Below are positions 41,271 through 53,240 of a stretch of 64,000 nucleotides of DNA, one piece after another. The translations under genes were made by a program, and so were the position numbers. Numbering within the stretch: the first letter of the stretch is position 1; each line of letters opens with the position of its first letter. The DNA comes from Liolophura sinensis. Its lineage: Eukaryota > Mollusca > Polyplacophora > Chitonida > Chitonidae. The notes beneath the pieces are model-generated. The model saw only the letters and a program-made list of their open reading frames with translations, had not been told where the DNA came from and did not search any database. Location of the stretch: assembly GCF_032854445.1 (NCBI RefSeq), contig NC_088298.1, forward strand, positions 1,918,160 to 1,982,159. Direction: 5' to 3'.

Positions 41271-44200
41271 GGGCAGATATTTAACTATGGAATCTTTCGA
41301 TATAAGACACCAACATTTACAGTAAATCAGTGCATCCATGACACTGGGACATTATGCAATTAGTCGTACGTCACGGCTGAAATAAAGGATCTTATCAGTT
41401 TACCTCAAGCTTTATTCTAACTGTTCACGTAAATAATAGCAGCTTACACAACCCTATAGCACCATGACTAAAAAAAAGAATTACATTAAAATATGGAGTG
41501 CGCTTAATTGTAATTTATCCAGTGTCACTCATATAAAACTACTCAAAATGTAATTACCAGTGGTATAAAAACAATGCAGACTTAATATCTCTAAAAATAT
41601 TTTTCTTGACTTTTTATTACAGTCTGTTTCATCTTTAAATATATTTCGTAATTGTTGATATATAATATACATACAATAGGAGTGCATTGCAACATTGTAT
41701 CAGAGTATTGTAAGAACTAGCGCAAATTTTGAAATAACTGCAACTTTCTGCAAAAAATCCATGTCGTCATGCATGCAGAGCTCTGGCTTAAGTAAATGGT
41801 CCATGTTAGAACACATGATGTTAAAATTTTGACCCACAGACTGACGGACTAACTTACTGACGCACTGACGGACGGCAGACCGACAGAGAGACACGTAGAC
41901 CGAGCAACTTATAGCCCTGTTTGTCGCAGCTAAAACCACTTTGAGCCAGAGAGGTCTTAACGAAAACGTTCAGTATTATACAAGCTGAAACGTTGTAAAG
42001 ACAGGCCACCAAAGAGAACGTATTTTCCGGAATTTACCGAAGCCGTCACTGTGATCTTCCGAATTTTGCCGATGAAAGTCGGTTTTGAGGCACGAAGACA
42101 AAGAGAGTGGCCAAAGGCATATTATGTGAGAACGAAAACGTTCAGATCCCAAAGATCTGATAGGAGGAAATTGTTTCATGGAAAAAAAGATGCTCATGTT
42201 ATTTTAGTTCAACAACAAACACAGTAATGATCGTATAACGCGTGACTGGCCATGTGTTGAGATAAAACGTTCATCGGTCCGGGCAGCCATGTTGCGTCAG
42301 CCGAGTCTCACGCTGGTCAGGCGTCACGTGGCAGTGGAATAAGAACGATTTCATGTCAGATTGCATCAAACAGACACGCATAGAGCCCATCTATCTACAC
42401 CCATTGAATGATGACGAGTGCTTAGGAAAATTTCCACTTATTTTCTATAGAAGAGTTGGATCAGCGTGAACAACAAGTACTACACATGACAGCCATTTTG
42501 AAGGCAGCGCCCCCTGCTGGCGACATCTCCTCGTCTCAGAGTTGTTGTCTACAATGTGCTTGTTTGTCTCATTGTTGAAGTGGTTTTGTGGTTATAAGGC
42601 GAAATTTTCTTAAGTAGATTATAACAACATGTGGTGACAAATGCGGAAATGTATGAAAACAAAAAAATCCTCAAACTTACAAACAACCTATATACGAGTG
42701 TCAATAAGAAAATGACGTTGCCGTCGTCGTTCTTGTTGTTGCTATCTGCATCGTTAGCAGTATCATATGAGGCAATGCTGGTTTTCGTTAATCTCCTAAA
42801 ACCCGTACAAAAACATTGAGCCATCCAAATGTACAGGTATTGCGGGCACATAATGTACATATATCCGAAGATTGCGTTGGAAGAGTTGGTTTTACACTCT
42901 GTGATAATGCTTTTTATACTATGTAGTGTGAAATTCTCAACTCATACATTTGAGACCAAACCATCAGGATATTTGCCGTTTTACTCGCGCCAGCAAGCTT
43001 TACTCGCGTAGACACGAAGGTGGAAGTATTGCCTAAAAACATGAAGTCAATAAGAAGCTAGCCTTCAGGGCCGAAAAAACAGGCTTTCTTGACGTTTACA
43101 ATACTTATATGCTGTGCCGACTGTTCTGTTGTCTAACACGGTATAATTTCCAGTTGTTACCAGCCATAGTTCTCAGAATATAGTCTCAGAATATAGAGTA
43201 TTGTTAATTTACCTACACTTTTCCATCGTTGTCTGCGTGCCGATGCTTCAATGGAGTGAAGTGCCAGGATGAGCGCGGCTTTGAATGAGCAATGATGCAA
43301 TATGAGGTTCAGGAGGTCAAGGTTCAGTGGAACGAAAAGATGACGCATTATAGTGTACTCAAAGATGGCGCATTGCAGTGTACTCAAAGATGACGGATAC
43401 TAAAAAGATTTAATGTAAAAGAGCGTGAAAATCACAGACAGGAGCAATGTTAACACGTGATAGGTTTGCATCTCACTTTATTCATTTATTTTGTTGGCGG
43501 TCAAGGTCACATTCACCAATTTTAACCAGATTACCGGATAGCTAACAAACCTACTGATTTAAAGCTGCAGACGAACTAACCGGAACCGGAACTGAACCTG
43601 AGACGTCATTGACCAGTGCCAGATCAATACAGTTAGAACAAGATTTTATTGTTGATGACATTTTATGATAATTACGGGATGAATAGTAACTACCACCACC
43701 TGACGTCAGTTTCCTGTATCCTTTGTACTCCGTAATTAGCCATGCTTACTACACCAGTTTGCCTCATATACATCGTCGTTGTCATGCAATGATGAACATG
43801 GGATATATATAGGCGAGACTTCTCAAGACCAATTTAGGTTTGATTAACCGATTATTCCTTAAGGCGTATTATGTACATGTATAATTATGGTCCTCATTGG
43901 TTTTTATTTAAAACAGAATGAACCTACTTTTTTTTAGTAAAACAATACCTGGTGAGTGATATCATTTATAAAACCTAAAGTGGAATCTAAAGTTATACCT
44001 CACATGCATCTAACCGGACATACCATGGATATCACATTACTATTTGTTGTTGCTTTTCATAAATGGGGATAGTGGGTCGTACTGAGTGTGGTAAACAATG
44101 GGGATCAAAGCTGGCCACCCACACAGAACAAAGAATGGTCGGATCACCGAGAGAAAGGCAACAAAATTAGCTGATCCCTAAAACAGGGTAAGGGCTAACG

Positions 44201-44631
44201 TTTCATCAGAAACAGGGCGAAAACTGAACGCCTCACCAAAAAAAACAACGACGACGAAGAATGAGCGGATCACCAGAACTAGTGAAATGAGCGAAAAAGA
44301 GACGTTATAGCGTACTGCACTCCACAAATTTCCGGACTTTAGAATACAATTTTTAACAAACTCTTGGAGTTTTTATCACATAACTCAATGGATAGTACAC
44401 TAAAACATCGTATGCAACACCCATCGACTCCATACCTGTATCTGTATTTCTTCAATACTTGGCCCTCTTTTTTATTTCTTGTCCTCGCTTTATCAACAAA
44501 ATCAGTCGTTGAGGACAATCGATAACAGATAATTGGTAATCTGCTTCGGTTGATTGAAATAAGTCTTCTTAATCCGCCTTAGGTCATCTCTGTCTCGTGC
44601 GATTAGGCGGATTTAGACGTCTTGACAGATT
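41271..44631. other. Intergenic; no gene recognised
   Basis: Unique AT-rich sequence. A CTCF-type motif lies at 42507-42520, and a short direct duplication (gtgtactcaaagatg, at about 43350 and 43377) lies at 43335-43393. Confidence 0.5.
42507..42520 (-). promoter_or_regulatory. CTCF-core-like site (CCAGCAGGGGGCGC on minus)
   Basis: All 14 positions fit the commonly quoted vertebrate CTCF core CCASYAGRKGGCRS. A gccattttg (YY1-like) motif lies 15 bases to the left. Binding is not shown. CTCF and its motif are broadly conserved in bilaterians. Confidence 0.55.
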
Positions 44632-44699
44632 GATACAAGTGTATCTGATCGCCAAGATATATATATATCTGTGTGATACAAGTGTATCTGATCGCCAAG

Positions 44700-44797
<98 letters not shown>
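44632..44797. repeat. (AT)n microsatellite with duplicated flank
   Basis: About 95 bp of near-pure AT (44699-44796). It is preceded by two copies of atacaagtgtatctgatcgc caagatatatat (44632 and 44675). Confidence 0.95.
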
Positions 44798-45729
44798 TTT
44801 ATATTTGTTCGATATTTAAAACATGCGGAACCAGGAATAACTTATGTTACCGGAATAAACCCTTGTCCAGATACATGTATATAACAGATTTGGATAATGC
44901 ACTTCATCTTCAGGGTCTTCACAAATTATGACCAAATCTGCTCAGTCAGCAAAAACTTGAAATTTAGAACACGGCAATATCGGAAATAAAATTTGCGTTT
45001 TTTCATAACATTCTTTATTTCCCTGAAGACACTAATCTTCGTTTTAGAGTGCCTTTTCATGCATCCTTTCATGTTTAATTAATCAAACCTACAATAATGT
45101 CCATTACTGAAACCCAAAGGCCCTGGTTAAATATAGTATGTTTTCGCCTTTGTGGAAATCAGAAATGGCTCTGTAAGCTATGTAAGTGTCTATTTACATA
45201 AAGAACCAGTTAAGCAAATTAACTGGACATAAAAAATCATAAGGTAAACAACAGAAAATCCTTCAGTACATAAAAATGTGATTTATCATGTCTCTAGATT
45301 TTTTTGTATACGTTTGATATTAATTGTTCAATCTGTGTGGACGTGTAGGCCTACTCATGAGAAGTCATTTAAATGGGCTACACTAATACAAACCCTTACC
45401 AAGTACAGCTGCCAACATGCAATATTCCATTACTTAGTACCAAATAATAATTCCGCAAATATGTGCTTTGTACCTTTTGTCTCTGGAAAGGCCTATAACT
45501 ATAAAATCTGCTTACACAGTTTTCAGTCTTTGAACATACAGGCCTCCTAACTGAGAGAAAGATTGCGTGTCTACGTATATGCTAGCTCTAATACAAATTT
45601 GCACACGACTGGCTGACAATAAATGCAAACTATTTGTACAGAATTGTACACGCTATTTTCACACAGGATACACAAGCGAAACTCTTGTCTTAAAACTGTG
45701 CTTCTCTATTTAGCACATGCCCAACAAAA
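44798..45729. other. Intergenic; no gene recognised
   Basis: AT-rich unique sequence without recognisable coding or repeat content. Confidence 0.5.
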
Positions 45730-45893
45730 GCTGTAAACTTTCCCTGTTAGTAACTTAGCTTTCCTTGTTAGTAACTTTAAATGTAAAAGTAGTTTTCTTT
45801 CCTTAGTAACTTTCCTTTATAGTAACTTAGCTTTCCTTTTTAGTAACTTTCCTTGTAAGTAACTTAGCTTTCCTTGTTAGTAGCTTTCCTTGA
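45730..45893. repeat. Minisatellite, ~21-bp unit (TTAGTAACTTAGCTTTCCTTG), ~7 degenerate copies
   Basis: Alternating ttagtaactt and agctttccttg blocks, some with deletions. Confidence 0.8.
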
Positions 45894-46097
45894 ACAAGGG
45901 GTTCTCCATAAAGCGCTCTATATCGTCTTTCGGTCGGTCAAACGCGTACCGTTTACGATGTATGCCTGACTGCAAAACAATGTAGGCTTTGCGCCGGTCG
46001 CATGCAACTATTGCGAAATTCCCAATTTGACAAGAATTGGAAAAAAAGGAAAACCCCCCACCTTTGATCACTAATCGGAAGTGAAGTACAATATCTT

Positions 46098-46198
46098 ATT
46101 AATTTATTTGATTGGCGTTTCACTCATACTACGCCGCCAAGCAGAGCCCCGGGGGAAACCCATGACAATCTGCAGGTTGCTGACAAACCTTCCAACAT
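46098..46198 (-). mobile_element. SINE family A fragment
   Basis: ttaatttatttgattggcgt, ...actacgccgccaagcagagc, cccgggggaaacccatgaca, atctgcaggttgctgacaaa. The gaatatttcact block is deleted and the head is missing. Confidence 0.75.
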
Positions 46199-49100
46199 GA
46201 AGTACAATTTTCTTCTATGCGTCGAAACAGACATATACCAGCCGTCAACCAAAACGGACGTTCCGGCTCAAGACCAATTCCCAAAACAAAATTTAACACA
46301 AAACACGAAGGAACTAAGAAAGTATAAAAAGCACGAAAATAGGACGGAATCATGCAAAGAGAAGCACTCATCAGTTCCAATGATGTTGGAAGGACGCAAG
46401 TAATATTCCAGGCGAATGAATGAAAGATTATCTGAAAAATGTCTTACTCTAGGGCTTGTTGAAAATTACCCGAAATAAGTGACAGGGTACTATTTGGTAT
46501 ACATGTAGTTAGTAATTGGCATATCTAAAGAATTGGTCTGACTTAGAGAGTTTGGGATAGATCATCGATAGGCGACAAGATTTACCGGGGGTGGGGGGAG
46601 GGCGGAGGGGGAGGAAACACTCACACACAGATATGAAAGCAACAAAATGACTTCATAAATAGTACTTCACTAGGCCTTCTTCATAAATTAAATAAAAAAA
46701 ACTCTGCGATCAAAGAGAATTTCGTCAAAAAAGTACATGTATTTAACTGTGAATATGCTCTGGATGGAGTGTCTACGTCACTAACATGTGATAAAGTACG
46801 AGTCGTGACCTTCTTACAGATGATATCGGTCATTAGATGGGTTTGACTTATCTGTAGTGGAATCTTCTAGCGTGTCGCGCTTTGAAATAGCTTATTAACA
46901 TAAAAACAAACGCGTTTTAACACCGAGTCTTGAGGCCTGGGGATCTCATCGAGGACAGGGGTAGACGAAGGCAGGAATGAGCCCCAGCGTCTATGTCCCC
47001 GATCTACCAGAGCAATCGTGATAACCCCGGGTATAGTCAGCAGAGAAGCATGTTGGAAGCGTGGGAAAGGTCCGATGCTATAAGCAAAATTTAAACTTTT
47101 CAACCCTCAACTCTCACTGTGATTTTCTATACAAGCCCGAAGCTCTATATTACATTCAAGTATCGTCGTCTAGATTTTGAGATTTATCGTACTAACTAAC
47201 ATGTCAACAGAACTTGGTTTTCTTTCGCGATAGACTGCGGCACTTTTCAAGCAAGCAGGCGCATAATGCGAAATGTCACGTGACTTATGACGTAACGACG
47301 GGGTTTATCATGAGAGCTGAAATTGATAACCATGTTACCGGACTTGCTTACATACAGGCAGATAAATATTTTGAAGTCGTTTAAATGCATGATTCTGCAG
47401 TGGTCTTCATTGCGCACAACAATACTTGTTACCTGAAGCTTATGCCTATAAAAATTACATTTGACATCAATATCAGAAGTCCAGCTGTATAGCAAAACAC
47501 AATGAAAAACGTGAAACTACAGTTGAGTGTCTGCCACGTTATATAGTCAATATCTACCAGTAAAACATTTAGTTAATTAAATAGAAGTGATGACTTTTTT
47601 TCTTTTTTTTTTCTCTTAAGAGTTTATGTACCGAGCACTTGTATGAAGCTCTCTTTGGTTTTTCTCCAATATGAAAAATCTCCTTTCCCCGGGGGCCATT
47701 TGTATTGAAGCATGACGGGAAATTTATCTGCTACCCCCTCCCTGTGAAAGTACTTTCATAAGATCCGGTTGTATGGTTAACTGTGTGTGTGGTGAGAATC
47801 AATGTTAGGGTAGGGTTAAATATCCGCTGGCACACCATCGATACTTTAAACTGAGTTCTCTGAAATCAATACCGTACACAATCACATTATTCCTGTATAT
47901 TATAACCGTCGCCTCGCACGACAGGTTGTTGTATTTTGTGAATGTTCGTACCTTCATACACGACCTTTAGGCTTTCAAAAACGAGCAAAACCTGAGTTAT
48001 ATTGGGGCATATCGACAACAACAAAAAACAGACGCTGCTATAAAAGTGGCACATGATTGTCGGTGACGAACTGCCGACGAAATACAACCTTGTGACATTT
48101 GCAAATGAGTTTGCGTTTTAGATCGGAGTAATGTGCAATGGAACATCTAAAATGTGGTATTACAGTGAGTATTTTCCTGGGGTCTAACACATGTATATAT
48201 GTACATTAAACTGTTTACGTCACGCACTTTACGCTTGTGAAAGTCAGACCCAACCAATCCAGATTTAAAAGTCTACCCAGCTGAAGGCAATGAGTTAAGA
48301 GACCATCCCAATATATTCACTTATAAACCGCCGAAAGGGAAGAAAATGATGTTATTATTTGAAAATTCACATTTGATAAACAGCAAAAACAAACCGTGTC
48401 AGCATGGTACAAAATTCATCATGACGTTAAAAAATATGAATCTTAGCGCAGTATTGTGTGTATTAAACGCAATGCAAACAAAAAAAAAACGGTACTGCGC
48501 ATTGAAATTACCGTTCCTTTGTATTAAAACCTTTCACTCATGTCCTCCCTTATAGGGCGGAGATTATCTCTAGACTGGGTGTTTCTGCTAAAAAAGTGGC
48601 ATTCGACAAAGTCGTTCTCTTCGTTCACTACAATTTCATTCACCCGTTAAGTGACCTTAGTCTGAACCTGGGGATGTGCAGATATACACAAAGGACATAT
48701 AGACGGATATCCTGATCTTCGAGCCTAAGAAACCCTTACTTATTCCCCGGCCCTGCAGCGCTATAGCGTTGTAACTGATATCAAACCCATGTGCTCAAAA
48801 ATACACACAACATTTCAGCTATTTAAGACCTTATTTACATAACCAAAAAAAATTCAATGTTCTCGTAAAAAACAAAAAACAACGTAACTAAGCATAAATT
48901 AATACTTTCCTTTCATTCACAATTTGAATACATATGGCCACTGAGTACAATTTACCACGGGGTGCATGCCGAGTGCTGAGTAAACTCACGAATGGAGGAC
49001 AGGTATTTAAGTCAGACGGTTGGGGTTGAGGGTTAGGCTTGCTTATCTCTAGGCCTGGCAATATGAAGTTGATAGTAACGGTGACAAACTGTTACGGGCA

Positions 49101-50423
49101 GGCGAGAAAATGGAAAGTCAATTTACCCCTGACATATTTACAGCTGTGAGACAAACGAAAAATGAGATTTATATGAGTGTTGTAAATTTGTCTAACAGAG
49201 ACGTCTTCGTCTTGTAAAAACTACTGTAAGCGTGCTGTGAACACGTTTACGGCTGGCCGCAGATGTGGGAGTTATCGCCCCTTTGACAATCACACCCTTG
49301 CCGTCTTTTCTACATAATAAAGACATCCTGCATCACATACACACAATATTACATTTTATTGCAGGGCGTTAATTGCTTAGGTTTTGTGCCTAAGACCACA
49401 TTTTTAATATGTGAATTTGGCTACCGCGTAATGTACTATCATGAAGATCATTCTTGAACGCCAATTTTTTCTCAGGGCACTGACACCCACGAATCTGACA
49501 GCTGGCATATATGCCCAGAAGGCATCTGATGCAAATGATAGCTTAAATATGAGGTCCGTAGCCACAAACGTTTGCGGGCCAGAACTCATGCGATTTAATC
49601 TTAGAATTTAAATACTTGTTATTCGTATCTACATGCGTGAAACGACTAACAAAACGTGTTTGAAAAATCTTAAGATTTTTGAAAAGTGTTAAAGAAAGCG
49701 TTATGTAATAAACGCTTCTGGGCATCTTTAAAGCGTTTGTCCTTTCTTATTTATATGAATGATCAAAAATATTTTTATCGACGGAGAAAAGGATGGATTG
49801 GGGTTTCTGGTTGTGGGGAGGAGGAGGGAAATTCTACAGTTTAAGCGTAACCTACGTATAGGGTGGTAATCATCGGGTCACCATGTTCCTCATAAACCCC
49901 TAAACGCCATAAATAAGCGCAACGCTTAACAGCTCAGTCCAGAAAAACAGAGCAACGAAGCAAGACAGAGATAGGCGAAGAAAAAGAAGAAGAACGGAAG
50001 ATGGAAGACAAACGTCTGTACAAGTCCAACAGGCGACTTTTTGGTGTGGAATGTCTATGTCGAATTCAGAAACCATAAGCTTAAAGCTACTTGGATTTAA
50101 ACGAAGGTAGCGTGTAACTAGTGGGGAAATTTCCAAGCTGTTGCTCAGGGATGTTTTCGATTACAATATCAATCACCAGTTGTGCTTTACCTTTAGCTAA
50201 CCTTTACCCTGACAACAAACTATGACTGATGTCCTCACTCTTCCCCTCCCCCCCCCCCCACCAGTGGGTTGTTCGATGATAACTCGGTTATTTATGCCCC
50301 TCTAACCAAAACGTAAATAAAATAAATATTTTTTATTTAAGCGGTTATCTTTTGTAACGTTTCCGTGAAAAAGTGTCTACTGTATATAAACCAAAAAAAC
50401 TAAATATATATATATATATCTAT
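46199..50423. other. Intergenic; no gene recognised
   Basis: Unique AT-rich sequence. A G-rich strand at 46586-46613 (ggggg t gggggg a ggg c gg a ggggg) fits a G-quadruplex pattern. Open frames are short and carry no domain I recognise. Confidence 0.5.
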
Positions 50424-50437
50424 ATCCAGGTAACAGA

Positions 50438-50516
50438 ATAATGCTGGCCGCCGTCGTATAAGTGAAATATTTCTGAATACGGCGTAAAACACCAATCAAC
50501 TAAAAAAAATAAATAA
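50438..50516 (+). mobile_element. SINE family A, 5'-truncated, with 14-bp target-site duplication
   Basis: Flanked by ATCCAGGTAACAGA at 50424-50437 and 50517-50530 (perfect). Body ataatgctggccgccgtcgt, ataagtgaaatatttctgaa, tacggcgtaaaacaccaatc, A-rich tail with AAATAAATA. Confidence 0.93.
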
Positions 50517-50530
50517 ATCCAGGTAACAGA

Positions 50531-52640
50531 CTGTGTTAATACTGAGATATTAATACAAAAAGTGATTAACATTGGGCGTACCCTGAATGCATCTATACAG
50601 CAAATTGACAATAAAAAATGTAGGTAAATAATTCCGAACAATACGCTAAATACCTATCTACTTATGCAAGTGATTGCTCTTATCAACATACTTTTATACC
50701 ACTGAAGAATTAAAAATGAAACTGATTGATATTGGGTGTACCGTGAATATAGCTTTAGGCCAAATTGACAATAATGTAGATAAATATTATTGATCAATAC
50801 GCTAAACAGGTGCCCTTATACAGGTAGAAGCTGATGACAGTAGTCATACTATGATATTAATAAAGAATACATATGGGACTAACCTGTCAATTGTCTCCAG
50901 GTAGAATCTTCATCGATCGGTCTTAGTGCTTACTATAGGGCATAGTACGGTACGGGTATTACCCCTGACGAACTAAGCTGCTTAACCCTCCCCAGGGACT
51001 GTTACCCTCGGTAAACCATACTAGCACATTATATACAAGCTTCCACCCAAAAACTACAAACAGATTTATCAGTTGAAATTCTATTGGGTATTGTGTAGTG
51101 GTGATATGTCAGATAGGCCACGGGCAGCTGGACCCAGATCTATCCACGGAAGGCTTTTTAATCCCCCTCCCTTCCCCCTTTTCAACCGTTTACCCATTGA
51201 AGGCCGGTTCTTAGCTCCGCCAGGGGTAGCCTAAAAAAAGGCTGGAATATCACACTCTTCACCCTAGTGCGCACAATCATTTACCTACCGTAGGTCACGT
51301 GATCTTACGCTACTGTCAGTCAAGGCATATACAGTGAGGGGCTAATTTTAACGATTCTTGCAAATAGATTCAATAGTTTCACCTCCAGTTACCCGACAGG
51401 GGACAAAGTTCAGTATTCTCCAATCACCAGGTTGGGTGAGGAGAACTTTAATATTTATCTGTGTATTTACAAAACTAAACTTATCACCTTTATCAATGAG
51501 GAAAATTTGACACCTAACCCTGCCACATTGCTATAAATGAATACGATGTACTAAGAAATACTTGAATGGTGTTACGTAAATAAAACGTTGCTAGGCGCAA
51601 ATTGCTCAGTCAAATCTTTTCAAAAGAAGGTAAAAAAGATTGCATTGCTGGATGTCCAAGAATGGCTTATTTTTATCTTTCCTTTTTTTCCCCCACTTCA
51701 GTTCTAACAAAAGTACCGCGCAGTAAACATGTTGTAAAGGTAAGGACGATGCCGTAATCTGTCTGGCTTTTGTAATATTAGTCAAGGTCAAGTTCAAGTT
51801 CAAGGTCAAATATAAGTGACATAATCTTCAGTAGAGTGTAAAACACAAATCAAATAAATAAGTAAATGGTTCTCTCGGAACACTGCCGATGTGTTTTTGA
51901 ATCATTATCAACATGCTATGAGCAGCACTATGAGGGGACGAATTTGTTGTTGTTGTTGCGCATGATTTTTTAAATGCGCATACTTCGTTGCTTGTGACCA
52001 AACTTCAATCATTTCTATCTTCTTTTTTGTTAAAACTAAATGGATAACCTAACTGGCTCAAGTCGTTCTCCACACAATGCAGATAAAGCTGTTTTTTCTG
52101 CTCTATTCTACCCATGAAACTAACCACAATTTTTTTTTAGAATGTGTAAATGTGGATTTCATATCATTGTCTGGGTCTTTTTCTATTTGAATTTTCTTAT
52201 TTGCTCTGATTACATCATTTGGAAATGTCGGACGTTTTGCCATTATTCTAGTATAAAAAAGTGTACTACGAGGATAGAGACATGTCTCCAGCCTTCCTAA
52301 CGACACATCACAGGACAGTTTGAGGGCGCATAACTGAGTGGAAATCTCTGTAAGCGGGACTAAAGATAGACTTACAAGAGGTATTCACCACGGGATACAT
52401 GGAGCGAAGCATGGAAGGATTCGTGTACAACATAACGCCATCACAAGAACAACAGGTATCAATATCAAATTCATCTGTCCTTATGACGTACCCGGCGCAT
52501 GGCAATAAGAGCAAGGGAATGCGATTCAAAGGGAGAGTAAATCTCAGAAAAGTTATACTCCTTGAAAGAGGCACGTGAGGCTTTCTCGGACCTTCTTCAT
52601 AATCTCATTAGCAACAACACAGAGAGTGAATAAACCTAAC
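50531..52640. other. Intergenic; mostly unassigned
   Basis: Holds one diverged SINE-tail fragment (51820-51868, gtaaaacacaaatcaaataa) and nothing else recognised. A local direct duplication (attgggcgtaccctgaat / attgggtgtaccgtgaat, at about 50570 and 50732) is present. Confidence 0.5.
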
Positions 52641-52653
52641 ACTAAAATTATGT

Positions 52654-52804
52654 TCGTACGTGGGAAGGTCTGCCAGCAACCTGCGGATGGTCGTGGGTTC
52701 CCCCGGGCTGTGCCCGGTTTCCACACACCATAATGCTGGCCGCCGTCGTATAAGTGAAATATTCTTGAGTACGGCGTAAAACACCAATCAAATAAATAAA
52801 TAAA
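52654..52804 (+). mobile_element. SINE family A, 5'-truncated, with 13-bp target-site duplication
   Basis: Flanked by TAAAATTATGTTC at 52641-52653 and 52805-52817 (perfect). Little-diverged body (ataatgctggccgccgtcgt, ataagtgaaatattcttgag, tacggcgtaaaacaccaatc) with (AAAT)n tail, so a young copy. Confidence 0.95.
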
Positions 52805-52818
52805 TAAAATTATGTTCA

Positions 52819-53240
52819 TGACAGCTCTTCTGGTCTAAAATTGCTCCACAGCTTTTCTGGTCTAGAATTGCTCGACAGCTTTTTTTTCTGGCCCAGAATT
52901 GCGCGACAACTTTTCTGGCCTAGAATTGCTCTACAGCTTTTCTGGCCAAGAATTGCTCGACAGCGATTCTAGTCTCGAACTGCTCGACAGGTTTCCTGGC
53001 CTAGAATTGCTTGACAGCTTTTCTGGCTTAGAATTGCTCGACAGGTTTTCTGGCCTAGAATTGCTCGACAGGTTTTCTGGCCTAGAATTGCGCGACAACT
53101 TTTCTAGTCTAGAATTACTCCAAAACATTTGTGAAATTAGTACTCTAGACCAAAAAATGCTGTTGATTAATTGTAGACCAGAAAAGTTCTCGAGCAATTC
53201 TAGACCAGAGATGTGGTTGAGTAATTCTATAACAGAAAGT
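52819..53240. repeat. 27-bp minisatellite that switches orientation
   Basis: About ten forward units tctggcctagaattgctcga then caggttt (52819-53125). After 53145 come three units in reverse complement (gagcaattctagaccaga). Frames on both strands are open because 27 is a multiple of three. It starts right after the SINE duplication at 52817. Confidence 0.9.

Noticed and set aside
44632-44797. AT-rich replication origin or matrix attachment site
   Set aside because: A simple (AT)n microsatellite explains it; nothing else supports such a role.
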